Origin: Pseudomonas brenneri
GTDB taxonomy: Bacteria; Pseudomonadota; Gammaproteobacteria; Pseudomonadales; Pseudomonadaceae
Reading direction: 5' to 3'
DNA: 64,000 bases
NCBI RefSeq assembly: GCF_007858285.1
Contig: NZ_VFIL01000016.1
Span: 1-64,000, forward strand
The notes beneath the pieces were generated by a model, which was not told the DNA's origin, searched no databases, and saw only the letters and a program-made list of their open reading frames with translations. The position numbers and the translations under genes are program-made. Positions 10,723 through 20,657 of this stretch are shown here, in pieces. The stretch's first letter is position 1. Each line of letters opens with the position of its first letter.

Positions 10723-13700
10723 TTGAAAGACCTACTGAATTTGCTGAAAAACCAGGGTCAAGTCGAAGAGTTCGACGCCATCCGTATTGGACTGGCATCG
10801 CCTGAGATGATCCGTTCGTGGTCGTTCGGTGAAGTTAAAAAGCCGGAAACCATCAACTACCGTACGTTCAAACCTGAGCGTGACGGCCTGTTCTGCGCCA
10901 AGATCTTTGGCCCGGTAAAGGATTACGAGTGCCTGTGCGGTAAGTACAAGCGCTTGAAGCACCGTGGTGTGATCTGCGAGAAGTGCGGCGTTGAAGTTGC
11001 ACTGGCCAAGGTTCGTCGTGAGCGCATGGCGCACATCGAGCTGGCTTCGCCGGTTGCCCATATCTGGTTCCTGAAGTCGCTGCCGTCCCGTATCGGCTTG
11101 CTGATGGACATGACCCTGCGTGATATCGAACGCGTTCTCTACTTCGAGAGCTATGTCGTTATCGATCCAGGCATGACCACCCTTGAAAAGGGTCAGCTGC
11201 TGAACGACGAGCAGTACTTCGAAGCGCTGGAAGAGTTCGGCGACGATTTCGATGCCCGCATGGGTGCCGAAGCTGTCCGCGAACTGCTGCACGCTATCGA
11301 CCTGGAGCACGAGATTGGCCGTCTGCGCGAAGAAATTCCGCAAACCAATTCCGAAACCAAGATCAAGAAGCTGTCCAAGCGTCTGAAGTTGATGGAAGCC
11401 TTCCAGGGTTCCGGCAACCTCCCAGAGTGGATGGTGCTGACCGTTCTGCCGGTTCTGCCGCCAGACCTGCGTCCGCTGGTACCGTTGGACGGTGGTCGTT
11501 TCGCGACGTCCGACCTCAACGACCTGTACCGCCGCGTGATCAACCGTAACAACCGCTTGAAGCGCCTGCTTGATCTGTCCGCTCCGGACATCATCGTGCG
11601 CAACGAAAAGCGTATGTTGCAGGAAGCTGTCGACGCCTTGCTCGACAACGGTCGTCGTGGCCGCGCTATCACCGGTTCCAACAAGCGTCCTCTGAAATCC
11701 CTGGCTGACATGATCAAGGGTAAGCAGGGTCGTTTCCGTCAGAACTTGCTCGGTAAGCGTGTTGACTACTCCGGTCGTTCGGTAATTACCGTAGGCCCGA
11801 CCCTGCGTCTGCACCAGTGCGGTCTGCCTAAGAAGATGGCGCTGGAGCTGTTCAAGCCGTTCATCTTCGGCAAGCTGGAAATGCGCGGTCTCGCGACCAC
11901 CATCAAAGCGGCCAAGAAAATGGTCGAGCGCGAACTGCCAGAGGTTTGGGACGTTCTCGCTGAAGTGATCCGCGAACACCCGGTTCTCCTCAACCGTGCA
12001 CCGACCCTTCACCGTCTGGGTATCCAGGCATTTGAACCGGTACTGATCGAAGGTAAGGCTATCCAGCTGCACCCTCTGGTCTGTGCTGCGTACAACGCCG
12101 ACTTCGACGGCGACCAAATGGCCGTGCACGTACCGCTGACACTGGAAGCCCAGTTGGAAGCGCGTGCGTTGATGATGTCGACCAACAACATTCTGTCGCC
12201 AGCCAACGGTGAGCCAATCATCGTTCCGTCGCAGGACGTTGTATTGGGTCTGTACTACATGACCCGTGAAGCGATCAACGCCAAGGGCGAAGGTCGTGTA
12301 TTCGCTGACCTGCAAGAAGTTGACCGTGTGTTCCGTGCCGGCGAAGCCGCACTGCACGCCAAGGTCAAGGTGCGGATCCACGAAACCGTCAACGACCGTG
12401 ACGGCGGCAGCGTGAGCAACGTTCGTATCGTCGACACCACTGTCGGCCGTGCGCTGTTGTACCAGGTTGTGCCAAAAGGCCTGTCGTACGACGTCGTCAA
12501 CCTGCCGATGAAGAAAAAGGCGATCTCCAAGCTGATCAACCAGTGCTACCGCGTGGTTGGTCTGAAAGAGACCGTGATCTTCGCTGACCAGTTGATGTAC
12601 ACCGGTTTTGCTTACTCGACCATTTCCGGCGTTTCCATCGGTGTTAACGACTTCGTTATCCCGGATGAAAAAGCCCGCATCATCAGTGCCGCCACTGACG
12701 AAGTGAAAGAGATCGAGAGCCAGTACGCCTCCGGCCTGGTAACCCAGGGCGAGAAGTACAACAAAGTGATCGACCTTTGGTCCAAGGCCAACGACGAAGT
12801 GTCCAAGGCGATGATGGCCAACCTCTCGAAAGAGAAAGTCATCGACCGCCATGGTGTCGAAGTCGATCAAGAGTCTTTCAACTCGATGTACATGATGGCC
12901 GACTCGGGCGCACGGGGTTCTGCTGCGCAGATCCGTCAGCTCGCCGGTATGCGTGGCCTGATGGCCAAGCCGGACGGTTCCATCATCGAAACGCCGATTA
13001 CTGCGAACTTCCGTGAAGGTTTGAGCGTACTTCAGTACTTCATCTCCACGCACGGTGCTCGTAAAGGTCTGGCGGATACCGCGTTGAAAACCGCTAACTC
13101 CGGTTACCTGACTCGTCGTCTGGTAGACGTTGCACAAGATCTGGTTGTAACCGAGATCGATTGCGGCACCGAGCATGGCCTGCTGATGACTCCGCACATT
13201 GAAGGCGGTGACGTTGTAGAGCCGCTGGGTGAGCGCGTATTGGGTCGTGTTATTGCCCGTGACGTATTCAAGCCAGGTACCGAGGAAGTTATCGTTCCTG
13301 CCGGCACCCTGGTAGATGAGAAGTGGGTCGAGTTCATCGAACTCAACAGCATCGACGAAGTGATTGTTCGCTCGCCGATCAGCTGCGAAACCCGCTACGG
13401 CATCTGCGCCAAGTGCTACGGTCGTGACTTGGCTCGTGGTCACCAGGTGAACATCGGTGAAGCGGTTGGCGTTATCGCTGCCCAGTCCATCGGTGAGCCG
13501 GGTACCCAGCTGACCATGCGTACGTTCCACATCGGTGGTGCGGCAAGCCGGACCTCCGCGGCTGACAGCGTTCAGGTGAAGAATGGCGGTACTGTCCGTC
13601 TGCACAACCTGAAACACGTTGAGCGAGTGGATGGCCACCTGGTTGCTGTGTCCCGTTCCGGTGAGCTGGCAATCGCTGATGACTTCGGTCGTGAGCGTGA

Positions 13701-14922
13701 GCGTTACAAGCTGCCGTACGGTGCTGTGATTTCGGTTAAAGAAGGTGACAAGGTCGACGCTGGCGCAATCGTGGCCAAGTGGGATCCGCACACTCACCCA
13801 ATCGTTACCGAAATGAAAGGTACCGTGACCTACGTGGGCATGGAAGAAGGCATCACGATCAAGCGTCAGACTGACGAATTGACCGGTATGACCAACATTG
13901 AAGTACTCGACGCCAAAGATCGTCCAGCTGCCGGTAAAGACATCCGTCCTGCCGTGAAGATGGTCGATGACAACGGCAAGGATCTGTTGCTGCCAGGCAC
14001 TGACGTTATCGCTCAGTACTTCCTGCCAGCCAACGCCCTGGTCGGTGTGGCGGATGGTGCGAAGATCGCGATCGGTGATGTTATCGCGCGTATCCCGCAA
14101 GAAACTTCGAAGACCCGCGACATCACCGGTGGTCTGCCGCGTGTTGCCGACTTGTTCGAAGCTCGTCGTCCGAAAGAAGCGTCGATTCTGGCTGAAGTCA
14201 GCGGCACCATCGCGTTCGGTAAAGAAACCAAGGGCAAGCGCCGTCTGGTCATTACCCCGAACGACGGTACCGATCCGTACGAAGAGCTGATTCCGAAGTG
14301 GCGTCACCTGAACGTCTTCGAAGGCGAACAGGTAAACCGCGGCGAAGTTATCTCTGACGGCCCGAGCGATCCACACGACATCCTGCGTCTGCTGGGTGTG
14401 AGTGCGCTGGCCAAGTACATCGTTAACGAGATCCAGGACGTTTACCGTCTGCAGGGCGTGAAGATCAACGATAAGCACATCGAGACCATCCTGCGTCAGA
14501 TGCTGCGTAAAGTTGAAATCGCTGAATCCGGCGATTCGAGTTTCATCAAGGGCGACCAGATGGAACTGACTCACGTACTGGTAGAGAACGAGCGTCTGGG
14601 CGCGGAAGACAAGTTTGTCTCCAAGTTCACTCGTGTTCTGCTGGGTATCACCAAGGCGTCGTTGTCCACCGAATCGTTCATCTCGGCGGCTTCCTTCCAG
14701 GAAACCACTCGCGTACTGACCGAAGCGGCGGTAACCGGCAAGCGCGATTACCTGCGCGGCCTGAAAGAAAACGTGGTTGTGGGTCGTCTGATCCCAGCCG
14801 GTACCGGCTTGGCCTACCACAGCGAGCGCAAGCGTCGCCGTGAACTCGACAAGCCGCTGCGCGTAAGCGCCAGTGAAGTGGAAGCTGCACTGACCGAAGC
14901 GCTGAACTCTAGCGGTAACTGA
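10723..14922 (+). CDS. rpoC: DNA-directed RNA polymerase subunit beta'
   Basis: RpoC forms the other half of the polymerase active centre. The product has 1399 residues. It starts at TTG (10723) behind a strong AGGAGGAAAGG site, as in other pseudomonads. The N-terminal zinc ribbon CLCGKYKRLKHRGVICEKCG is present. The catalytic loop NADFDGDQ puts the Mg-binding aspartates at 460, 462 and 464. The second zinc cluster (CETRYGICAKCYGRDL) is intact. A 216-base gap with the str-operon promoter follows. Confidence 0.98.
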   Translation: MKDLLNLLKNQGQVEEFDAIRIGLASPEMIRSWSFGEVKKPETINYRTFKPERDGLFCAKIFGPVKDYECLCGKYKRLKHRGVICEKCGVEVALAKVRRERMAHIELASPVAHIWFLKSLPSRIGLLMDMTLRDIERVLYFESYVVIDPGMTTLEKGQLLNDEQYFEALEEFGDDFDARMGAEAVRELLHAIDLEHEIGRLREEIPQTNSETKIKKLSKRLKLMEAFQGSGNLPEWMVLTVLPVLPPDLRPLVPLDGGRFATSDLNDLYRRVINRNNRLKRLLDLSAPDIIVRNEKRMLQEAVDALLDNGRRGRAITGSNKRPLKSLADMIKGKQGRFRQNLLGKRVDYSGRSVITVGPTLRLHQCGLPKKMALELFKPFIFGKLEMRGLATTIKAAKKMVERELPEVWDVLAEVIREHPVLLNRAPTLHRLGIQAFEPVLIEGKAIQLHPLVCAAYNADFDGDQMAVHVPLTLEAQLEARALMMSTNNILSPANGEPIIVPSQDVVLGLYYMTREAINAKGEGRVFADLQEVDRVFRAGEAALHAKVKVRIHETVNDRDGGSVSNVRIVDTTVGRALLYQVVPKGLSYDVVNLPMKKKAISKLINQCYRVVGLKETVIFADQLMYTGFAYSTISGVSIGVNDFVIPDEKARIISAATDEVKEIESQYASGLVTQGEKYNKVIDLWSKANDEVSKAMMANLSKEKVIDRHGVEVDQESFNSMYMMADSGARGSAAQIRQLAGMRGLMAKPDGSIIETPITANFREGLSVLQYFISTHGARKGLADTALKTANSGYLTRRLVDVAQDLVVTEIDCGTEHGLLMTPHIEGGDVVEPLGERVLGRVIARDVFKPGTEEVIVPAGTLVDEKWVEFIELNSIDEVIVRSPISCETRYGICAKCYGRDLARGHQVNIGEAVGVIAAQSIGEPGTQLTMRTFHIGGAASRTSAADSVQVKNGGTVRLHNLKHVERVDGHLVAVSRSGELAIADDFGRERERYKLPYGAVISVKEGDKVDAGAIVAKWDPHTHPIVTEMKGTVTYVGMEEGITIKRQTDELTGMTNIEVLDAKDRPAAGKDIRPAVKMVDDNGKDLLLPGTDVIAQYFLPANALVGVADGAKIAIGDVIARIPQETSKTRDITGGLPRVADLFEARRPKEASILAEVSGTIAFGKETKGKRRLVITPNDGTDPYEELIPKWRHLNVFEGEQVNRGEVISDGPSDPHDILRLLGVSALAKYIVNEIQDVYRLQGVKINDKHIETILRQMLRKVEIAESGDSSFIKGDQMELTHVLVENERLGAEDKFVSKFTRVLLGITKASLSTESFISAASFQETTRVLTEAAVTGKRDYLRGLKENVVVGRLIPAGTGLAYHSERKRRRELDKPLRVSASEVEAALTEALNSSGN

Positions 14923-15018
14923 GTTCTGCGATAAATAAGACCGGGCCCTGGCAGCCCCGTTCGTCGGAACAAGACAGTTTTGTCGGGTTTCGATGGAGGG
15001 GGAGGTCGGGGCCTTGCC

Positions 15019-15047
15019 TTGACTGGGGGCAAGATCCTCTTTAGACT
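15019..15047 (+). promoter_or_regulatory. Sigma-70 promoter of the str operon
   Basis: TTGACT at 15019-15024 and TAGACT at 15042-15047 are separated by 17 bases, about 90 bases before rpsL. The start would fall near 15054, leaving a leader of about 85 bases. Confidence 0.75.
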
Positions 15048-15064
15048 CTTGTACCCCTAAATTT

Positions 15065-15098
15065 GGCGGGAATTCGTTCCTGCCATTTTGCTTTTCTT
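15065..15098 (+). promoter_or_regulatory. TTCG-capped hairpin and T-rich tail in the rpsL leader
   Basis: GGCGGGAA/TTCCTGCC (one G-T pair) closes a TTCG tetraloop and is followed by ATTTTGCTTTTCTT. It sits just downstream of the rpsL promoter and could attenuate str transcription. The tail is interrupted, so termination would be partial. Confidence 0.45.
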
Positions 15099-15138
15099 GC
15101 AAGACAATAGCGTCGCAAGACAACAGTGGAGCTAGTAG

Positions 15139-15510
15139 ATGGCAACTATCAACCAGCTGGTACGTCAGCCGCGTAAGCGTATCGTCGAGAAATCCGACGT
15201 GCCTGCGCTGCAGAACTGCCCGCAACGTCGTGGCGTATGCACCCGTGTGTATACCACCACGCCGAAAAAACCTAACTCGGCACTGCGTAAAGTATGCCGT
15301 GTGCGCCTGACCAACGGTTTCGAGGTTTCCTCGTACATCGGCGGTGAAGGCCACAACCTGCAAGAGCACAGCGTGGTACTGATCCGCGGCGGTCGTGTAA
15401 AAGACTTGCCAGGTGTTCGTTACCACACCGTACGCGGCTCCTTGGATACTTCCGGCGTTAAAGGTCGTAACCAGGGTCGTTCGAAGTACGGTACCAAGAA
15501 GCCTAAGTAG
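15139..15510 (+). CDS. rpsL: 30S ribosomal protein S12
   Basis: S12 shapes the decoding centre and is the classical streptomycin target. The 123-residue product carries TTPKKPNSALRKV with K43 and the GRVKDLPGVRYHT loop, both wild type, so no streptomycin-resistance change is visible. It is the first gene of the str operon, with its own promoter upstream. rpsG follows after 117 bases. Confidence 0.98.
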   Translation: MATINQLVRQPRKRIVEKSDVPALQNCPQRRGVCTRVYTTTPKKPNSALRKVCRVRLTNGFEVSSYIGGEGHNLQEHSVVLIRGGRVKDLPGVRYHTVRGSLDTSGVKGRNQGRSKYGTKKPK

Positions 15511-15627
15511 TAGCGGCTTTTTGTAAACTGAATCATCTTATTTTCTGAGTCGATAAGAGTAAGGTCGGAGGCGTCCCGCAAGGGCACCGATTCCGAACGA
15601 ACCTGAAGACCGTTTGAGGGCTTATCC

Positions 15628-16098
15628 ATGCCAAGAAGACGCGTAGCAGCCAAGCGCGAAGTGCTTGACGATCCAAAATACGGAAGCCAAATCCTGGCCA
15701 AGTTCATGAACCACGTGATGGAAAGCGGCAAGAAAGCCGTTGCCGAGCGTATCGTTTATGGCGCGCTGGAAAAGGTTAAAGAACGCAAGAACAGCGACCC
15801 CCTGGAAATCTTCGAGAAAGCTCTCGACGCCATCGCTCCGCTGGTCGAAGTGAAGTCGCGCCGTGTAGGCGGTGCTACTTACCAGGTTCCGGTCGAAGTT
15901 CGCCCGTCCCGTCGTAACGCCCTGGCAATGCGCTGGTTGGTAGACTTCGCCCGTAAGCGCGGCGAGAAGTCTATGGCTCTGCGTTTGGCCGGCGAGCTGT
16001 TGGACGCTGCTGAAGGTAAAGGTGCTGCTGTTAAGAAGCGTGAAGACGTGCACCGTATGGCTGAAGCTAACAAAGCTTTCTCGCACTACCGCTTCTAA
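15628..16098 (+). CDS. rpsG: 30S ribosomal protein S7
   Basis: S7 nucleates assembly of the 30S head and contacts E-site tRNA. The 156-residue product has the usual [19 protein letters not shown] start and the RNA-binding [13 protein letters not shown] hairpin. The length is typical for the short form without the E. coli K-12 tail. It lies between rpsL and fusA; S7 represses the str operon in E. coli, but I could not locate a site here. Confidence 0.97.
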
Positions 16099-16128
16099 TC
16101 TTAGCTTCACTAATTTTGCGAGGGCTTT

Positions 16129-18234
16129 ATGGCTCGTACTACTCCGATTAGCCGCTACCGTAACATCGGTATCGTTGCTCACGTGGATGCTGGTAAAACC
16201 ACCACCACCGAGCGCGTACTGTTTTACACCGGCAAAAGTCACAAGATGGGCGAGGTGCATGATGGCGCCGCGACCACAGACTGGATGGTTCAGGAGCAGG
16301 AGCGTGGTATTACCATTACTTCTGCTGCTATTACCGCCTTCTGGAAGGGTTCCGAGAAGCAGTACAAAGATGAGCACCGCTTCAACGTAATCGATACCCC
16401 GGGCCACGTAGACTTCACCATTGAAGTTGAACGTTCCCTGCGCGTACTCGACGGCGCTGTCGTTGTGTTCTGCGGTACCTCGGGTGTTGAGCCTCAGTCG
16501 GAAACCGTATGGCGTCAAGCCAACAAGTACGGCGTTCCACGTCTTGTTTACGTAAACAAGATGGACCGTGCTGGTGCCAACTTCCTGCGCGTGATCGGTC
16601 AGATCAAGCAGCGTTTGGGTCATACCCCGGTTCCAATCCAATTGGCCATCGGTTCTGAAGACAATTTCCAGGGGCAGATCGATCTGCTGACCATGGAAGC
16701 TGTTTACTGGAACGATGCTGACAAAGGTATGGTTCCTGTTCGCAAGCCAATCCCTGCTGATATGCAGGAACTGGCTGACGAATGGCGCAACAACATGGTT
16801 GAAGCTGCGGCCGAAGCCAACGAAGAGCTGATGAACAAGTACCTCGAAGGTGAAGAGCTCACCAACGTGGAAATCAAGGCCGCTCTGCGTCAGCGTACTA
16901 TCGCTGGTGAGATCGTCTTGGCTGTTTGCGGTTCCTCGTTCAAGAACAAGGGCGTTCCCCTGGTTCTCGATGCTGTGATCGACTACCTGCCAGCGCCAGT
17001 TGATATTCCTGCCATCAAGGGTACTGACCCGGATGACGAGACTATCGAGCTGGAGCGTCATGCAGACGACGCAGAACCGTTCTCCGCTTTGGCATTTAAA
17101 ATTGCCACTGACCCATTCGTGGGTACCTTGACCTTCGTCCGTGTTTACTCGGGCGTGTTGAACTCCGGCGACGGCGTGATCAACTCGGTTAAAGGTAAAA
17201 AAGAGCGCGTGGGTCGTATGGTGCAAATGCACGCAAACGCCCGTGAAGAAATCAAGGAAGTACGCGCTGGTGACATCGCGGCCTTGATCGGCATGAAGGA
17301 CGTCACCACTGGTGAAACCTTGTGCAACGCTGACAAGCCAATCATCCTGGTTCGCATGGACTTCCCGGAGCCGGTTATCTCGGTTGCCGTAGAGCCTAAG
17401 ACCAAGGATGACCAGGAAAAAATGGGTATCGCTCTGGGCAAGCTTGCTCAGGAAGATCCATCTTTCCGTGTCAAGACTGATGAAGAGACTGGTCAAACGA
17501 TCATCTCCGGCATGGGCGAGCTGCACCTGGACATCCTGGTTGACCGGATGCGCCGTGAGTTCAACGTCGAAGCCAACATCGGTAAGCCTCAGGTTTCCTA
17601 TCGTGAGCGCATCACGAAGAATTGTGAAATCGAAGGCAAGTTCGTTCGTCAGTCCGGCGGTCGTGGTCAGTTCGGTCACTGCTGGATCCGTTTTGCTCCT
17701 GCTGACGAAGGTCAGGAAGGTCTGCAATTCGTGAACGAAGTAGTAGGTGGTGTGGTTCCTAAGGAATACATCCCTGCTATCCAGAAGGGCATCGAAGAGC
17801 AGATGAAGAACGGTGTTGTTGCCGGCTATCCGCTGATCGGCCTGAAAGCAACCGTTTTTGACGGTTCTTACCACGACGTCGACTCCAACGAGATGGCGTT
17901 TAAGGTGGCTGCTTCCATGGCAACCAAGCAACTGGCCCAGAAGGGCGGTGGTGAGTTGCTTGAGCCAATCATGGCGGTAGAAGTTGTTACACCTGAAGAC
18001 TATATGGGTGATGTCATGGGCGACCTTAACCGTCGTCGCGGCATGATCTTGGGTATGGAAGACACGGTTTCCGGCAAAGTGATTCGCGCCGAGGTTCCGT
18101 TGGGTGAGATGTTCGGTTATGCGACCGACGTTCGCTCCATGTCCCAGGGTCGCGCAAGCTACTCTATGGAATTCAAAAAATACAACACAGCTCCGGCGCA
18201 TATCGCTGAAACTGTATCCAAAAAACAAGGCTGA
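16129..18234 (+). CDS. fusA: Elongation factor G
   Basis: EF-G is the GTPase that drives ribosomal translocation and, with RRF, recycling. The 701-residue product has the G1 motif AHVDAGKTT, the switch-region DTPGHVDF and NKMD. The five-domain length is complete, with the domain V end EFKKYNTAP. It lies in the str operon 30 bases before tuf. The sequence shows no fusidic-acid type change that I could recognise. Confidence 0.97.
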   Translation: MARTTPISRYRNIGIVAHVDAGKTTTTERVLFYTGKSHKMGEVHDGAATTDWMVQEQERGITITSAAITAFWKGSEKQYKDEHRFNVIDTPGHVDFTIEVERSLRVLDGAVVVFCGTSGVEPQSETVWRQANKYGVPRLVYVNKMDRAGANFLRVIGQIKQRLGHTPVPIQLAIGSEDNFQGQIDLLTMEAVYWNDADKGMVPVRKPIPADMQELADEWRNNMVEAAAEANEELMNKYLEGEELTNVEIKAALRQRTIAGEIVLAVCGSSFKNKGVPLVLDAVIDYLPAPVDIPAIKGTDPDDETIELERHADDAEPFSALAFKIATDPFVGTLTFVRVYSGVLNSGDGVINSVKGKKERVGRMVQMHANAREEIKEVRAGDIAALIGMKDVTTGETLCNADKPIILVRMDFPEPVISVAVEPKTKDDQEKMGIALGKLAQEDPSFRVKTDEETGQTIISGMGELHLDILVDRMRREFNVEANIGKPQVSYRERITKNCEIEGKFVRQSGGRGQFGHCWIRFAPADEGQEGLQFVNEVVGGVVPKEYIPAIQKGIEEQMKNGVVAGYPLIGLKATVFDGSYHDVDSNEMAFKVAASMATKQLAQKGGGELLEPIMAVEVVTPEDYMGDVMGDLNRRRGMILGMEDTVSGKVIRAEVPLGEMFGYATDVRSMSQGRASYSMEFKKYNTAPAHIAETVSKKQG

Positions 18235-18264
18235 TTCAGTCCTTTAGGCAAGGAGTTAATTGTC

Positions 18265-19458
18265 GTGGCTAAAGAAAAATTTGATCGTTCCCTACCGCAC
18301 GTCAACGTTGGCACCATCGGTCACGTTGACCACGGTAAAACCACTCTGACTGCTGCTCTGACTCGCGTTTGCTCCGAAGTATTCGGTTCCGCAATCGTTG
18401 ATTTCGATAAAATCGACAGCGCGCCAGAAGAAAAAGCTCGTGGTATCACCATCAACACCGCTCACGTTGAATACAACTCGCTGATCCGTCACTACGCTCA
18501 CGTTGACTGCCCAGGTCACGCTGACTATGTGAAGAACATGATCACCGGTGCTGCTCAAATGGACGGCGCTATCCTGGTTTGTTCGGCCGCTGATGGTCCG
18601 ATGCCACAAACCCGTGAGCACATCCTGCTGTCCCGTCAGGTTGGCGTTCCGTACATCGTGGTTTACCTGAACAAGGCTGACCTGGTAGACGACGCTGAGC
18701 TGCTGGAACTGGTTGAGATGGAAGTGCGCGATCTGCTGAGCACTTACGACTTCCCAGGTGACGACACTCCGATCATCATCGGTTCTGCTCGTATGGCTCT
18801 GGAAGGCAAAGACGATAACGAAATGGGCACCACGTCCGTTCGTAAACTGGTTGAGACTCTGGACAGCTACATCCCAGATCCAGTTCGTGTTATCGACAAG
18901 CCGTTCCTGATGCCAATCGAAGACGTATTCTCGATCTCCGGTCGCGGTACTGTTGTAACTGGTCGTATCGAGCGCGGTATCGTCAAGGTTCAAGATCCAC
19001 TGGAAATCGTTGGTCTGCGTGACACTACCGTCACCACCTGCACCGGTGTTGAAATGTTCCGTAAGCTGCTCGACGAAGGTCGTGCTGGCGAGAACTGCGG
19101 CGTTCTGCTGCGTGGTACCAAGCGTGACGACGTTGAGCGTGGCCAGGTTCTGGTTAAGCCGGGTTCGGTTAAGCCGCACACCAAGTTCGAAGCTGAAGTG
19201 TACGTGCTGAGCAAAGAAGAAGGCGGTCGTCACACTCCGTTCTTCAAAGGCTACCGTCCACAGTTCTACTTCCGTACTACCGACGTAACTGGTAACTGCG
19301 AACTGCCGGAAGGCGTAGAAATGGTAATGCCAGGCGACAACATCAAAATGGTTGTCACCCTGATCAAGACCATCGCTATGGAAGACGGTCTGCGCTTCGC
19401 AATCCGTGAAGGCGGCCGTACCGTTGGTGCTGGTGTTGTAGCTAAAATCATCGAGTAA
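18265..19458 (+). CDS. tuf: Elongation factor Tu
   Basis: EF-Tu delivers aminoacyl-tRNA to the ribosome. The 397-residue product starts at GTG (18265) behind AAGGAG. It carries GHVDHGKT, DCPGHADYVKNMITGAAQMD and NKAD, and ends GVVAKIIE. It is the last gene of the str operon and is closed by a strong terminator. It is the only tuf gene in this window; the usual second site, after tRNA-Thr, is empty. Confidence 0.98.
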   Translation: MAKEKFDRSLPHVNVGTIGHVDHGKTTLTAALTRVCSEVFGSAIVDFDKIDSAPEEKARGITINTAHVEYNSLIRHYAHVDCPGHADYVKNMITGAAQMDGAILVCSAADGPMPQTREHILLSRQVGVPYIVVYLNKADLVDDAELLELVEMEVRDLLSTYDFPGDDTPIIIGSARMALEGKDDNEMGTTSVRKLVETLDSYIPDPVRVIDKPFLMPIEDVFSISGRGTVVTGRIERGIVKVQDPLEIVGLRDTTVTTCTGVEMFRKLLDEGRAGENCGVLLRGTKRDDVERGQVLVKPGSVKPHTKFEAEVYVLSKEEGGRHTPFFKGYRPQFYFRTTDVTGNCELPEGVEMVMPGDNIKMVVTLIKTIAMEDGLRFAIREGGRTVGAGVVAKIIE

Positions 19459-19490
19459 TTATCTCTTCTGAGATAGCTCGGTTTTTTGAG

Positions 19491-19519
19491 AAGGCCTCCG
19501 CTTAGCGGAGGCCTTTTTT
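19491..19519 (+). terminator. Rho-independent terminator of the str operon
   Basis: The 11-bp stem AAGGCCTCCGC/GCGGAGGCCTT with a TTA loop is followed by a T-run. A smaller TATCTC/GAGATA stem with its own GTTTTTT lies just before it at 19460-19487. Confidence 0.92.
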
Positions 19520-19525
19520 ATTGGG

Positions 19526-19554
19526 TTGACACCTATCTGGGGCGTCTATAGAAT
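19526..19554 (+). promoter_or_regulatory. Sigma-70 promoter of the S10 operon
   Basis: A consensus TTGACA at 19526-19531 and TAGAAT at 19549-19554 are 17 bases apart, directly behind the str terminator. The transcript would start near 19561, giving a leader of only about 55 bases before rpsJ. Confidence 0.85.
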
Positions 19555-19616
19555 TGCGCCTCCTTTTAACGGGCGTATTGCGCTCGCTGGGAATAGCAGC
19601 CGGAGTCTGAAATCCA

Positions 19617-19928
19617 ATGCAAAATCAGCAAATCCGTATCAGGTTGAAGGCTTTTGACCATCGCCTGATCGACCAATCCACCCAGGAAATCGTGGAAACC
19701 GCGAAACGTACTGGGGCACAAGTGCGTGGTCCTATTCCACTGCCTACCCGCAAAGAGCGGTTCACCGTTCTGGTCTCCCCGCACGTCAACAAAGACGCGC
19801 GCGACCAGTACGAGATCCGTACTCATAAGCGCGTTCTGGACATCGTCCAGCCAACGGATAAAACCGTTGATGCACTTATGAAGCTTGATCTGGCGGCCGG
19901 TGTGGAAGTACAGATCAGCCTCGGCTAA
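19617..19928 (+). CDS. rpsJ: 30S ribosomal protein S10
   Basis: S10 is a 30S head protein that also acts as NusE in transcription antitermination with NusB (56482 here) and NusG. The 103-residue product has the normal length and motifs ([39 protein letters not shown]). It is the first gene of the S10 operon. The short leader appears too small for the E. coli type L4 attenuator. Confidence 0.97.
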
Positions 19929-20009
19929 GACTCGGGTCTTAGTCGTGTAACGCTCTGAAATGGGCGGCCATAGCGGGTGAAAGCCCCGTACACTCATGAG
20001 GTTTACAAC

Positions 20010-20645
20010 ATGACTATTGGTGTAGTCGGTCGTAAATGCGGTATGACCCGTATTTTCACCGAAGAAGGTGTCTCCATTCCGGTCACGGTCATTGAGATCG
20101 AACCGAATCGCGTCACCCAGTTCAAAACTGAAGAGACCGATGGCTATCGTGCAGTGCAAGTCACTGTCGGCGAGCGTCGTGCTTCGCGTGTGACTGCTGC
20201 TCAAGCAGGTCACTTCGCTAAAGCAAACGTTGCAGCTGGTCGTACTGTCATGGAGTTCCGTCTTGAAGATGGCGACTACCAGGCTGGCGATCTGATCAAC
20301 GCTGAAATCTTCGCCGCTGGTCAACTGGTTGATGTAACCGGTCAGTCCAAGGGTAAAGGCTTCCAGGGTACGATCAAGCGTTGGAATTTCCGTGGCCAAG
20401 ACAACACTCACGGTAACTCCGTTTCCCACCGCGTCCCGGGCTCTATTGGCCAGTGCCAGACTCCTGGTCGTGTATTCAAGGGCAAAAAAATGTCCGGTCA
20501 TATGGGCGCTGAGCGCGTGACCGTGCAGTCCCTCGAAGTAGTGCGCGTCGACGCTGAACGCAATCTGTTGTTGGTCAAGGGTGCTGTTCCTGGCGCTACT
20601 GGCGGCAACCTGGTTGTACGTCCAGCGGCCAAGGCTCGCGGTTAA
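20010..20645 (+). CDS. rplC: 50S ribosomal protein L3
   Basis: L3 is an early 50S assembly protein whose long loop reaches the peptidyl transferase centre. The 211-residue product starts at the ATG at 20010 (MTIGVVGRKCGMTRIF). An in-frame start 33 bases earlier would add residues not usual for L3. The loop GNSVSHRVPGSIGQCQTPGRV is typical; the glutamine in it is the residue methylated by PrmB in E. coli. It lies between rpsJ and rplD. Confidence 0.97.
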   Translation: MTIGVVGRKCGMTRIFTEEGVSIPVTVIEIEPNRVTQFKTEETDGYRAVQVTVGERRASRVTAAQAGHFAKANVAAGRTVMEFRLEDGDYQAGDLINAEIFAAGQLVDVTGQSKGKGFQGTIKRWNFRGQDNTHGNSVSHRVPGSIGQCQTPGRVFKGKKMSGHMGAERVTVQSLEVVRVDAERNLLLVKGAVPGATGGNLVVRPAAKARG

Positions 20646-20657
20646 GGGGAAGCTGAC

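Noticed and set aside
10732..15426. A 1564-codon minus-strand frame across rpoC and rpsL
   Set aside because: Same mirror effect of the rpoC codon bias; no ribosome site or protein motif.
15622..18228. An 868-codon minus-strand frame across rpsG and fusA
   Set aside because: Shadow of fusA; runs antisense to a highly expressed conserved gene.
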